The notes under the pieces: model-generated
What the model was told of the DNA's origin: nothing
The model's database searches: none
The model's input: only the letters and a program-made list of their open reading frames with translations
Part shown: piece by piece, positions 39,294 to 49,974 of the stretch
Position numbering within the stretch: the stretch's first letter is position 1
How the letters are laid out: the number at the start of each line of letters is the position of its first letter
IMG/VR virus record: IMGVR_UViG_3300044639_000880
Coordinates: 1-64,000 of that record
DNA from: a virus
Reading direction: 5' to 3' (one strand)
DNA length: 64,000 bases
Translations under genes and position numbers: made by a program

Positions 39294-42200
39294 TGGCAGA
39301 GCAAAATAACAGTACTAGCAGCAATGACTCAAAGAGTTTTGATAAATCACTTAACAAAGATGTTAATGATTTTCACTTGCCCACCAATGAATGGAGCGGA
39401 GCTAGAAATGCTATAAACAATTCTATCACCGGTGATTTAGGTAAATTAGGTAATGAACCCGCAAACTTATTATGTCTGACAACAGATTTAAAGTATCCTA
39501 TAATTGGGTTCATTCATATTATAGAAGATAAATGGGCTGTGTTTTCTACAGACAGTGTTAATTCTGAAATTGGTCTGTTTGTAGAAAGTAATTGTGGTGT
39601 TCCAGATCCTATAAAGAACCCTGCATACAGTGTTGTTGTTAATGCAGCCTGTCTTAATTTTAAACCGGAGAACCTGATCATAGGTGTTAGCCGTGCTACA
39701 AGTACTTGTACATACAAATTATATTGGGATGATGGTCTTAATCCATCTAGAGTACTTGAGATTGATGTAGATAATCCTCTTAACAATCTTCCTTTTCTTC
39801 CTCCTCCAGCGCCTCCAGGAACTAACAATCCTAACAGTCCTATTCCTTGGGTACAGAACTGTGTTGATTCAAATGGTCCAGCTCCTGGTGGATGTATCAT
39901 CTGTACCAACACTCCGGTTCTAGATTGTGATAAGTTAAGACTTGCTCAATTTATGAGTCCTATTTGTCCTAGAGTAGCTAATGGTGTATCTGGTGGGAAT
40001 CTTTTAAATGGTTCTTACCTGGTTGCTATGGCGTATGCTATCAAAGGCCAAAAAATAAGTGACTGGTATGTATCAAATGTGCAATCTCTATGGACCCAAG
40101 GAAATTCATCAGGATCACTTGATGTCTTTATAGATAGCATTGATCTAGATTTTGATGAGATTCTAGTTACTCTTATCTCAGTAGTTAATCAACAAGCTGT
40201 TGGTAGAGATGCTGGTATATACAGCACACGTCAAACAAGATTAAGCTTTGATATTATTAATGATGCTTGGCCGGCTGTTCCTGTGGAGCAACTTCCAATC
40301 ATGACTCCTATTGTAGATAAGTCAGATGCTATGTATGCAGTAGGTGATTACTTAATACGCGTAGGACCAACAAACAAACAAGACTTTAATTATCAACCCT
40401 TAGCTAATCAGATAGTAGCTAAGTGGCAATCTGTAGAATATTCCGGAGACTATTATGCAAAAGGTGGTAATAAAACTAACTACATGCGCGATGAAGTATA
40501 TGCATTTTTCATCCAGTGGATTTATGATACAGGTGATAAGTCTGCTTCATATCATATCCCAGGTAGACCGGCTTTTCCTAATGATATTACACCAGCTAAT
40601 GTTTTAAATGCTTTTACCGGAGATACTCTTAATTGGCAAGTAGAAAATACAGCAACAGCTATTCCTATAGCTCCTGTACCTCAATCCGATGGTGGAGTTC
40701 TTATAGGAGAAGGTTATATGGGATACTGGGAATCAACTGAATTCTATCCAGATAAAACACCTCAAATATGGAATGCTGATTCACAATGTTGGTCATCATT
40801 AACTCCTAATCTTATACCAAATTGTACAGAACCTATTCCTCCAATTCCTTATCCGGGAACTGTTGCAGGAAATGCTTCATACAATTTATGTGGGACTCCT
40901 ATTAGACATCATAAGTTTCCTGAAGACAATCTTACTGCTGAGACTAACCGATACAATGCAGGCTTGGGCACCACAATAAGAATCATGGGAGTTAAGTTTG
41001 AGAATATCAGAGCTCCTAGAGATAACTCAGGTAATCTTATTCCTGGAATTATTGGATATAGAATATTGAGAGGCACGCGTAATGGTAACAAGACTATTAT
41101 TGCTAAGGGTATGATTAATAACATGCATGAGTATACTGTACCAGGAAGTACTAAGAGTCACTACATGCCTAACTATCCTTATAATGATCTTGAGGCTGAT
41201 CCATTCTTAAGTACTACTAAAACATTTACATCATCTTCCTTTAATCCACTAGGTAATGGTGGTGGTGTTCAAGGAGATACACCCTTTCCAGGAGGTTTTG
41301 GTAGTTTGCAGTTTAGTCCAAACTATGTAACTTTTCATTCACCAGATACTAATTTTAAAGATCCTTTTTTATCAGCTAAAGAACTTAGAATATATCAAAA
41401 TATTCATGGTGATGTTACTGGTAAATTTGAATTATCTGAGAAGCATCCTAGAGAAAAGCTTATGACAGATTATGTATTTTTAGTATCTGCTATAGGTGGT
41501 TTAGGAATTGCTGCTTTAAACTTAAATGGTGAAAGAACAACTAATACTAATGTACCAAATTATCAAGGATTTTCTTATAGAGAGTTGTATTCTAAGACAG
41601 CTGATTATGATTTAGACCATGGGGGAACTAATACTTTACAACCAGGTGGCATACAAACCTATGGCCCAGCAATGCCGAATGCTGGAACATTAACTCAAAC
41701 TACGGGTGCAACCACAAATGTAAATGAGAATACTACTGGTGATGTTACAAATTCTGCACCTATTAAAGCCGGTTTTGCTTCTGGACCAGATCCTGACTTT
41801 TGGGATACACTTCTAATACAAGGTCCTTTAATAACGCAACTTGGATTCTTTAATGCATATGCGGGCACAGTGGGTTTGAGCAATCTTATAGGTGCTACTA
41901 CTGGTTCAGGAGGTCCGGCTGATAGTTTAAAAACTCAAGCTGGTTTAATGAATAATGATGCGGCTATCTTTAATGCGGGTGGCTCTTGGGCATACGGTAC
42001 TACTAATATATCTTACAAGGATGGTCAACAAAATAGAATTCCAAGTTTTTTAAATACAGTTGTAGCACTTCCTACATTCTTAAATTACTTTAGTGATGGT
42101 ACTGATAGTTTTATAAGATTGATTTTAGCTATTTTAAGATATAGAGATTATGCTGTAAGATATCATTCACATGGTTTTTATAATAAGACAGATTTAAAAC

Positions 42201-44689
42201 CTACTGTTTTTAGAACTACTTTAGCTTCTCAACAATATATTGATCCTGAAATACTAGATTATCAACCAGGAGTAGTTGTTAATAATTTATATAGACAAAG
42301 AACTGTTGTCTTAGAGATGGGAAAATCCTTTGGTGTAGATATAGCTCCGCCACCAGTTATTGATAAAACTAGATATGATGCGGCAGGCTTAACTGCTCCT
42401 GGTTTTTGGGATGTTAATATATTTAATAATCCTATATATACTATAGAAGATTTATGTTCAAAAGAAATTACAGGATCTCAAACTAAAAATAATGGTCAAA
42501 TATGTTCATCTTATTATGCTGCTTTAAAAGTAAGAATAGATAATCAATATGGACAACTTAATAGAATAGTACAAGTTCCTATTGATAATTGTTATGTACC
42601 GGTTACAATTAATAAAGTAACTAAACAAATTGTTCCTGGAAAAGGTAACTTTACAAAGTCTTTATTTGGTGGAGATACTTATGTAAATAGATATACAGAA
42701 AAGAATAACTTTCAATTCTTTTATGATTGGTTATATGGAGAACCAGAAGGTGCACAATTTAATTACCAGCAGCACAATATGATTCCATATCCTAAGTATT
42801 GGGCTAATTTTAATAAGTTTCAGACTAGTGATTTTACAACATCTTTTACAGCATTTTTAATTAATCCTGTTAACTGGCCTAATATAGGTAATCCGGGAAC
42901 AATAATTACTCCTAGAGATTATTATGCATTAGATGGTCCTGGTAATTCTGGACCATGGGTTACTAATATTAAAGATAATTTTAGATTTGATAAGAGAGGT
43001 TGGTTCTATTTATTTAATTCTGGTATCAGAGACTTCTTTGTAGAGAGTGAGATAAATCTAGCACAGCGTGAGCGCGGAGAGCTACAAGCTGAAAGATTTT
43101 ACAATCCTTACTTTGGAGGAAACTCAAAAGATCTAACAACAACTGATATTATTAAAGTAGGTAATTATTATAAGTATGATGAGTCATTAAGTATAGCTAA
43201 GTTATTTATTAACTATGCATCTTGGGCATCAACTCAATCACCAAGTTATAATCCTTATATAGCAGAGACTTGTTTTCTGTATCAACCTAAAAGAGTTATC
43301 TATTCTTTACCAGCTCAGTTTGAAGGATTAAGAGATGGATGGAAAATCTTCTTACCTAATAACTATCAAGATTTTCTTAATATTGTTACTTGTATAAAGC
43401 CTGTAAATAAAAGTGGTGCTATGATATTCTTTGATGCAGCTAGTCCTGTTCAATTTCAAGGCACTGATCAATTACAAACAGACTTAGGTACCAAGCTTAC
43501 TATTGGTGATGGTGGATTATTTACTCAACCTCTACAAGCTCTTATTAATGTTGATGCATCTCATGAGTATGCTAGTTGTCAAAATAGATTAAGTGTTATT
43601 AATACACCAGCTGGTTTATTCTGGATGAGTCAAAACCAAGGTAAAGTATTTAGTCTTGCTGATGGTATCAAGGAAGTTTCTAATATTAATCTTAAGTGGT
43701 GGTTTGCAAAATATTTACCTTATAAGATCATAGAAGATTTTCCTGATTTTGCACTAATAGATAATCCTGTAATAGGTGTAGGATGTCAATCTATTTATGA
43801 TAATCAAAATGGCTTAATTTATTTCTGTAAAAAAGATTATATTTTAAGAAAAGATATAACTGAGACTCTTACTTATGTTGGATCAAATAAATTTAAAGTA
43901 GTTGAAACAGGCGCTCCTGTTATACTTGGTAATCCTTTATTCTTTGAAGATGCTAGTTGGACAATAAGTTATGATCCTAAAACTGGAGGTTGGTTAAGTC
44001 AACATGATTGGCACCCAACATTAAACATGCCGGGTAAGAATACTTTCATGACAGTTAATCCTACAGATAAGAAAGGTATATGGATACACAATACAAGATG
44101 TGATCTTTATGCTAATTACTATGGTAAGAATTATCCTTTTGAAGTAGAGTTCATAGTTAACAGTGGACAGCAAATTAATACTCTAAGAAGTATTGAGTAC
44201 ATCATGGAGGTTTATAAGTACGCGGAGAATTGTTATGATAGATTCCATGTATTAGATTTCAACTTTGATGAAGCTGTTATTTACAACACGGAGCAGGTCT
44301 CAGGTTTACTTAAGTTAAATCTTAGCCCACTGAATAATCCATTTGGTTTATTAAACTATCCTGTTGTAGGCCCAACTGATATTCAGATCCTATTTACTAA
44401 GAAAGAGAACAAATACAGATTTAATCAGTTCTGGGATATTACAGATGATAGAGGAGAATTCTTCAATCCAGCTATTCCAGGATTTGCTCAAAGACCTATT
44501 TGGGATACCAAACCAAATGGTTATATTAGAACTCTGAATCCTAGTAACTTAAATTATAGTAAAGATCCTTTTCAAAGAAAAAAATTCAGACACTACACTG
44601 TCTCTGTTTTATTAAGAAGAAAAGTATCCGGAGATAAGAAGATGCTAGTGATGATAGCAAATGTTAAGAACCTTTATTCACCAAGATAA
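39293..44689 (+). CDS. Muzzle-type tail protein (very large)
   Basis: The 1798-aa protein begins DKSLNKDVNDFHLPTNEW followed by GARNAINNSITGDLGKLGNE (residues 18-55). This is characteristic of the tail-stabilisation/muzzle proteins of crAss-like phages. The body is beta-rich with many aromatic residues and Pro/Asn loops. A short proline-rich linker with PPPAPPG lies near residue 170. The size fits this family. It would close the end of the tail barrel and contact the host surface. The gene is followed by the cargo module with a one-base overlap. Confidence 0.75.
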   Translation: MAEQNNSTSSNDSKSFDKSLNKDVNDFHLPTNEWSGARNAINNSITGDLGKLGNEPANLLCLTTDLKYPIIGFIHIIEDKWAVFSTDSVNSEIGLFVESNCGVPDPIKNPAYSVVVNAACLNFKPENLIIGVSRATSTCTYKLYWDDGLNPSRVLEIDVDNPLNNLPFLPPPAPPGTNNPNSPIPWVQNCVDSNGPAPGGCIICTNTPVLDCDKLRLAQFMSPICPRVANGVSGGNLLNGSYLVAMAYAIKGQKISDWYVSNVQSLWTQGNSSGSLDVFIDSIDLDFDEILVTLISVVNQQAVGRDAGIYSTRQTRLSFDIINDAWPAVPVEQLPIMTPIVDKSDAMYAVGDYLIRVGPTNKQDFNYQPLANQIVAKWQSVEYSGDYYAKGGNKTNYMRDEVYAFFIQWIYDTGDKSASYHIPGRPAFPNDITPANVLNAFTGDTLNWQVENTATAIPIAPVPQSDGGVLIGEGYMGYWESTEFYPDKTPQIWNADSQCWSSLTPNLIPNCTEPIPPIPYPGTVAGNASYNLCGTPIRHHKFPEDNLTAETNRYNAGLGTTIRIMGVKFENIRAPRDNSGNLIPGIIGYRILRGTRNGNKTIIAKGMINNMHEYTVPGSTKSHYMPNYPYNDLEADPFLSTTKTFTSSSFNPLGNGGGVQGDTPFPGGFGSLQFSPNYVTFHSPDTNFKDPFLSAKELRIYQNIHGDVTGKFELSEKHPREKLMTDYVFLVSAIGGLGIAALNLNGERTTNTNVPNYQGFSYRELYSKTADYDLDHGGTNTLQPGGIQTYGPAMPNAGTLTQTTGATTNVNENTTGDVTNSAPIKAGFASGPDPDFWDTLLIQGPLITQLGFFNAYAGTVGLSNLIGATTGSGGPADSLKTQAGLMNNDAAIFNAGGSWAYGTTNISYKDGQQNRIPSFLNTVVALPTFLNYFSDGTDSFIRLILAILRYRDYAVRYHSHGFYNKTDLKPTVFRTTLASQQYIDPEILDYQPGVVVNNLYRQRTVVLEMGKSFGVDIAPPPVIDKTRYDAAGLTAPGFWDVNIFNNPIYTIEDLCSKEITGSQTKNNGQICSSYYAALKVRIDNQYGQLNRIVQVPIDNCYVPVTINKVTKQIVPGKGNFTKSLFGGDTYVNRYTEKNNFQFFYDWLYGEPEGAQFNYQQHNMIPYPKYWANFNKFQTSDFTTSFTAFLINPVNWPNIGNPGTIITPRDYYALDGPGNSGPWVTNIKDNFRFDKRGWFYLFNSGIRDFFVESEINLAQRERGELQAERFYNPYFGGNSKDLTTTDIIKVGNYYKYDESLSIAKLFINYASWASTQSPSYNPYIAETCFLYQPKRVIYSLPAQFEGLRDGWKIFLPNNYQDFLNIVTCIKPVNKSGAMIFFDAASPVQFQGTDQLQTDLGTKLTIGDGGLFTQPLQALINVDASHEYASCQNRLSVINTPAGLFWMSQNQGKVFSLADGIKEVSNINLKWWFAKYLPYKIIEDFPDFALIDNPVIGVGCQSIYDNQNGLIYFCKKDYILRKDITETLTYVGSNKFKVVETGAPVILGNPLFFEDASWTISYDPKTGGWLSQHDWHPTLNMPGKNTFMTVNPTDKKGIWIHNTRCDLYANYYGKNYPFEVEFIVNSGQQINTLRSIEYIMEVYKYAENCYDRFHVLDFNFDEAVIYNTEQVSGLLKLNLSPLNNPFGLLNYPVVGPTDIQILFTKKENKYRFNQFWDITDDRGEFFNPAIPGFAQRPIWDTKPNGYIRTLNPSNLNYSKDPFQRKKFRHYTVSVLLRRKVSGDKKMLVMIANVKNLYSPR

Positions 44690-47600
44690 TGAAGCAGAAC
44701 AAAGTACCTAAGAATGAATACACAAACGGGGAACCTTCTCCTTATAGAAAGAACCCTTTCAATAAAGATGTATTCTATGGAGATGATGGTCAATATGCAC
44801 ACCCTGGTCAAGTAACTAGAATACCTGGTGATGCTTTTGGTACTCATATAACAATGAAAGGTATCAATCAACCTTTGTATGCAAGAGATGATCAAGGTAA
44901 TGAACAGATGATGCAACCTGGTGAAGACTATACTTTTCCAGGACAGTATGTTACTGAGTATCCTCAAATACAAACAGCTCAATATGGTGAACAATTTAAT
45001 ACTTATGAAGCAGATCTTATATCTAAAGTATTAATGAATAGAAACAGAGATAAAGACTTTGTTAAAAGAGCTTATGATGTAGGAGCTTATCCTGATTCTA
45101 ATATGTTTACAGGATTAGATACAGAAGATTTTGGAAATAGAATGAGTCATAAAATGTCTTGGGGTGAAGATGATTCTGGACAAGCTTATATGTATCCTGA
45201 TATTTATAATCCTAACAATGAAGCTATAAAAGTTCCTAATCAATATGCAGATTATATATCTTCTGAAGGATATAAAAAAGCTACAGGAATGCCTGTTAAA
45301 AAATATGGTGGTGGACTTTTAAACAAGACTCTCACTTGTCCTAGTTGTGGTTGGTCTTGGAAAGCTGCAGATGGTGGTAAAGATATTGCAACATGTCATA
45401 AATGTGGAGGTACAGCTAAACTAGCTTATGGTGGAATACCTATGGCTCAAGAAGGATTTGAAAATCAAGAAGATCCTATAGCTCATCTTAAGTGGGGTAA
45501 GTATATTGATGATCCTAACAGAAGAAAACAACACATAGTTGATGTTTATCAATATCTTATGGATTCAAGATGGGATCCTAAGAATATTGTATCTTTTATG
45601 AAAAATGTAGGTGGCTATGGTTCTAAAAGCAGAGGGTCTCTTGCTAAGAGTGGAGCTGATTGGGGTTGGGATAATGAAGATATTACCAATGAAGTTTTAG
45701 GAGAAGCTTGGGATGACTATTACAACAAAGTAAGAAAGATTAAAAGCAAGCAAGCTTATGGCGGAAATCCTTCTCTACCTAACATAGAAAGTCATTATCA
45801 AAAAGGGGGCACTAAAATTTATACAGATAAAGCATTATTTGATAAAGCATACAAAGCTGAAACAGATAGTTTAAATCTTTATAATTTATCTAATCAATTA
45901 GTAAGAGGTAACTATGGATTTTCAGATAATTATGAATTTCCAGCAAATCCTAAATATTGGGAAGATTATAAAATTAAGTATAATCCTTCTGGTTTTACAA
46001 AAGACATTAATAATAATAAAATACCAATAGGTAGTAATAATACTAGAAAAGAAGTAGAAGCAAGTCTTAAAAGAAAAATTAAACCTCTTGGTTATACTTA
46101 TTCTGATTTTGCGGTACCGGTATATAAAAAACCAGTAATACATAATGTATATCAAGAACCTGTACCAGAAGCTGTCAAAGAACAACCTAAGAAAACAGAA
46201 GCTTCTAAGAAAGATTATCATCACAGACAAGTTGATTTCAGTAGTCCTTATGGTGCAGTGATGAAGTACTATGATGAGGCAGGAAAAGTAATAAGAGAAG
46301 AACCTTACAAAAAACCTTTTGGTGGTATACATAGTAAGACTCATACTCACATGCAAGAAGGTGGATGGTTAGATGACCTAGACAAATATCAAGGAGGCGG
46401 CTGGGATGAAAACTTTCAAAGACCTGGACCAGTTGCTGAAAACTCTATACCTGTTGCTAGCCCATCTTTTAATCCTAAAATATCACAAGAGTTTATACAG
46501 CAAAATGTTACTCCTTATTCTTATCAACTACCTCCTTTAAGAACTTTTAAAGATTTTAAAGGAAAAAGATCTAGTCCTGCTGTAGATTATAAGGATTACC
46601 TGGATTATAAATGGCATAGTGATAGAAATGATTTAGAATCAGCCGAAGATCTATATCAAAGGAGAGGAGAATGGGAGAATGAGATATTAGGATCAGAATT
46701 CTTAAAAGACCCTGAAATAAAAGCTTTTACAAAACTAGATAGGCTAGATGATGTTTATTATGATAAAAGTAAAGAAAACCAATATTATATTCCAAGTGGC
46801 AAAAAAATAAAACTTACACAAGGCAGATATAATCTTGGTAAGATTGATACAGGTCTTATAGATGAGGTTGTAAAAAAAGCTAAACAATACGGTGTTGATC
46901 CTTTAGATATATTATCAATTGCTGGTAGAGAATCTACTTTTGGACAACCTTATGGTGACCCAAGTAGTGTGAGACGAGAGAATGATTTAACAGAAGTATT
47001 TAGTGCCTGGGCAAATTCTGAGGCAAATGATGGTAATTTTTATAACTACTTTGGAAAAAAGAAACATCCAGGACTAAAGTTGGTAAAAAATAAAAGTGGA
47101 TGGAACTACCGTCCTGAAGATGAAAGCAAAAAAACTCAAATATTTACTCAAGAGGATGTAGATGAGTATTTAAAGTACAGACAAGAACAAGAAAAAATAA
47201 AATCTAAAGATAATGCTTTAGATTTTGTAGCAAAGAAGATAAAGAACAAGGAGCTTCATAAGTATAATCCTGGAGATCCTGATTATCAAAATAAACTTGC
47301 TAATGAGAAAAAACTTTTAGCTCAAGAAAAAGAGTTGATGAAATATCTTAAAAGTAACAAAGAAGATCAATTAACAACTAAACAATATGGTGGCTGGCTA
47401 GATGAACTAGATGAAGAATACAGAAGAGGTGGTATGGTTAATCCTCTAATGAAATCTAGAAGTAAGAGATCAGGAACATCTAAGAATATCCAGTCTTCTA
47501 TTAATAAGCTCTTCTTAAGAAACCGTGATATATTTGGACCAGGTGGTAAGAATATTTATGATCCAAAATCTAAGTATCAAGATGGTGGAGATCTTCCTAA

Positions 47601-49956
47601 AGCTCAGCTAGGAGCTCTTCTAAAGAAAGGTGCAAAGGCTGCATTAAAAGTTGCTAAGTCTGCATCACCTCACGGAAGTTGGACTCATGTAGAAGCTATA
47701 AAACCAAGAACAAAACTTGAAAAAGTTATTGATGTAACAAAAAGCTTAGCTAAAGATGTAGCTCATAATGTTGACAAAAAAATAGTAACACCTATTCAGT
47801 TTAGAAAAGACATAAAGCAAATAAAAAACAAAGCTGCTAAACAGCATGAGTATTTTCAAAAACCTGAAGTTGTAAAAAAACTAGAAGATATTGGAGCAAG
47901 TCCTTCTGCTATAAAATTTTTGCAAAGACCTAACCAGGTTGATCTATCTTTTGTACCTAACATTGGAAGTCATTATGATACAGTATTTGATCATATAAAC
48001 ATAGACATGAGACAAGCAAAAAAGTTGTCTAAAAAGCTTGGTATGACACCAATGCAAGCTTATGAACATGAGTTAGGTCATAAAATACAACAAAATATAG
48101 ATCTAGGTTCTGCTGAGTTTCAACAAAAATATGCTAAGTATAAAAAAGATCTTGAAGACTATACTATTAGAAAAGGTTTACAAAGTAATACATCTAGTTT
48201 AGATCCTATGGCTGTAAGAAACATGTCAGACTTTGTAAAGAACATGGATATTCCACTGCCTCCTAGAGCTACATCTAAACCTACTCTTTTAGATAAACAA
48301 GCTGCTGGTATGCTTAGACTTAGAGCTAAGGATAAAAAATTACTTACACCAGAAGAAAAGAAAATACTTCATTACTACCACTCTGAATATCCAGATCAAG
48401 GTATATCAAAAATAGGTTATGATATAGAACATGGTGCAGAAAGAGTTCCTCATTTAAGAGAGATGAGACAAGCTATGATTGATAAAGGTCATATAGAAAA
48501 TGAACTATCACCTATTACTGAAGATATTGTAAGAAACTTTATTAAAGAAAATCCTAGTAACAGAATAGCTCAGTTCATGGATCCTAACTTTAACATTAAC
48601 TATAAAAAGCTTGTTAAGACATTTAAACATTTGCCAGCTCTTGCTCCTATTGGAATAGGTGCTGCTGCTTTACAAGAAGAAAAAGATGGAGGTTGGTTAG
48701 ACAAAGCTCAACTTGGTAAAATTATAACTAGACCTTTAACACTACTTACCAAAACAGAAATGTTAAGTAAAAAAGGTAAAAATATGGGTTATAGAAAAAT
48801 AGGTAATGTTGCTGGCTTACAAGATCTTATTAGAAAAAAAGGTGCACAAGCTCCTGCTCCCATGAAAATGAGATCTGGTTTATATGCAGATACACCATTT
48901 TTTGGAATGGGTAAAAAACCTAATGAAAATTATAAAGGTATTTATGCAGTAGAGGTAGATCCTCATAATCCAAAATATAACTGGACATCAAGAGTTGCTG
49001 GAACAGATAATTTAGGAGTAGCACCTATAAATCCTAAAACAGGAGAGCTTATTAAAAACATTCCACTAGAAGACTTAAATGTTTATAGAAAAAAATGGTT
49101 TAGTGATAATTATAAAAGGCTAGATCCAGAAAATCTAGAAGAAGGTTTAAAAAATGCAAAGTTACAATCAGGATTAGAAAATGCTTGGAAGTGGGGTGTA
49201 AGAGGTACTGCTGCTGTTGCTGCTCATGATTATATGTCAAAGGATAGTGATGATTGGGCACCTCAAATACAAAACTATCTAAACATAAAACAAAAAGGTG
49301 GAAACAATATTAGTGAAAGCACTTTTGTAAGAAAGCCTATAGTAAATATTAAAAAACCAAATAGACAACCAACAGCTGATGACTTAGCTTGGTATAGTAT
49401 GATGGCTGCTCAAGAAAGACAACCAGATGTCTTACAACAAAAACAAGCACAAGGAAAAGGTAGCAAAGCTTGGGATATTATGATGAATCCTTTTACTGCT
49501 GCCGGTCACATGTATCAACATGGATCAATTCCTGATAATTTTACACAAGGTCCAACAAGTGCATTAGATATAGCACCTCAGTTTGTTAACCCTGTCACTT
49601 ATGCTGAGATGATTTACAACACAGGAAAAGCAGCAGTTAACCCACAGACTTACAAAGACATGGCAAAAACTGCACAAGGTTTAGGTATGAAAGCTATGGG
49701 TAAAGAAGGTCCTGAAGGTTGGCAAGAAGCCGGACTTAATACTTTAGGTATGGGTATAGATGCAGTATTTGCTTTACCAGGTGTAAAAATGGCAAAAGGT
49801 CTTAAGAAAAATATTAGTAAGTCTATAAACAAGTCTATCAATAAGACAGCTAAGGGTATAAAAAAAGGAGTAAGTGAGAATATGAGAAATTATCCAGGGC
49901 CAGCAATTACTCCAACTAACTTTAAAACAGGTGGCTGGCTTGATAATTTACATTAA
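44689..49956 (+). CDS. Giant multi-domain cargo protein with HExxH and transglycosylase-like domains
   Basis: The 1755-aa protein is modular. A zinc ribbon lies at Cys217/220/236/239. A transglycosylase-like segment YGVDPLDILSIAGREST has Glu748 as candidate acid. A metallopeptidase motif is HELGH (His1127-Glu1128...His1131) with a later GAERVPHLREMR that supplies Glu1251. A further domain at about 1368-1480 is of unknown function. GG-W-L-D motifs lie at 558, 901, 1334 and 1748, and GG...AQ-x-G motifs at 248-256, 966-975 and 1334-1343, between domains. Likely packaged in the virion and possibly delivered to the host. Cell-wall and protease activity are inferred from motifs only. Confidence 0.7.
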   Translation: MKQNKVPKNEYTNGEPSPYRKNPFNKDVFYGDDGQYAHPGQVTRIPGDAFGTHITMKGINQPLYARDDQGNEQMMQPGEDYTFPGQYVTEYPQIQTAQYGEQFNTYEADLISKVLMNRNRDKDFVKRAYDVGAYPDSNMFTGLDTEDFGNRMSHKMSWGEDDSGQAYMYPDIYNPNNEAIKVPNQYADYISSEGYKKATGMPVKKYGGGLLNKTLTCPSCGWSWKAADGGKDIATCHKCGGTAKLAYGGIPMAQEGFENQEDPIAHLKWGKYIDDPNRRKQHIVDVYQYLMDSRWDPKNIVSFMKNVGGYGSKSRGSLAKSGADWGWDNEDITNEVLGEAWDDYYNKVRKIKSKQAYGGNPSLPNIESHYQKGGTKIYTDKALFDKAYKAETDSLNLYNLSNQLVRGNYGFSDNYEFPANPKYWEDYKIKYNPSGFTKDINNNKIPIGSNNTRKEVEASLKRKIKPLGYTYSDFAVPVYKKPVIHNVYQEPVPEAVKEQPKKTEASKKDYHHRQVDFSSPYGAVMKYYDEAGKVIREEPYKKPFGGIHSKTHTHMQEGGWLDDLDKYQGGGWDENFQRPGPVAENSIPVASPSFNPKISQEFIQQNVTPYSYQLPPLRTFKDFKGKRSSPAVDYKDYLDYKWHSDRNDLESAEDLYQRRGEWENEILGSEFLKDPEIKAFTKLDRLDDVYYDKSKENQYYIPSGKKIKLTQGRYNLGKIDTGLIDEVVKKAKQYGVDPLDILSIAGRESTFGQPYGDPSSVRRENDLTEVFSAWANSEANDGNFYNYFGKKKHPGLKLVKNKSGWNYRPEDESKKTQIFTQEDVDEYLKYRQEQEKIKSKDNALDFVAKKIKNKELHKYNPGDPDYQNKLANEKKLLAQEKELMKYLKSNKEDQLTTKQYGGWLDELDEEYRRGGMVNPLMKSRSKRSGTSKNIQSSINKLFLRNRDIFGPGGKNIYDPKSKYQDGGDLPKAQLGALLKKGAKAALKVAKSASPHGSWTHVEAIKPRTKLEKVIDVTKSLAKDVAHNVDKKIVTPIQFRKDIKQIKNKAAKQHEYFQKPEVVKKLEDIGASPSAIKFLQRPNQVDLSFVPNIGSHYDTVFDHINIDMRQAKKLSKKLGMTPMQAYEHELGHKIQQNIDLGSAEFQQKYAKYKKDLEDYTIRKGLQSNTSSLDPMAVRNMSDFVKNMDIPLPPRATSKPTLLDKQAAGMLRLRAKDKKLLTPEEKKILHYYHSEYPDQGISKIGYDIEHGAERVPHLREMRQAMIDKGHIENELSPITEDIVRNFIKENPSNRIAQFMDPNFNINYKKLVKTFKHLPALAPIGIGAAALQEEKDGGWLDKAQLGKIITRPLTLLTKTEMLSKKGKNMGYRKIGNVAGLQDLIRKKGAQAPAPMKMRSGLYADTPFFGMGKKPNENYKGIYAVEVDPHNPKYNWTSRVAGTDNLGVAPINPKTGELIKNIPLEDLNVYRKKWFSDNYKRLDPENLEEGLKNAKLQSGLENAWKWGVRGTAAVAAHDYMSKDSDDWAPQIQNYLNIKQKGGNNISESTFVRKPIVNIKKPNRQPTADDLAWYSMMAAQERQPDVLQQKQAQGKGSKAWDIMMNPFTAAGHMYQHGSIPDNFTQGPTSALDIAPQFVNPVTYAEMIYNTGKAAVNPQTYKDMAKTAQGLGMKAMGKEGPEGWQEAGLNTLGMGIDAVFALPGVKMAKGLKKNISKSINKSINKTAKGIKKGVSENMRNYPGPAITPTNFKTGGWLDNLH

Positions 49957-49962
49957 TTTTAA

Positions 49963-49970
49963 TATATTTG
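49963..49970 (+). promoter_or_regulatory. Bacteroidota-type -7 box
   Basis: TATATTTG matches TAnnTTTG, four bases before the ATG of the next giant gene. It could give separate expression of the following cargo genes. Confidence 0.4.
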
Positions 49971-49974
49971 TACT

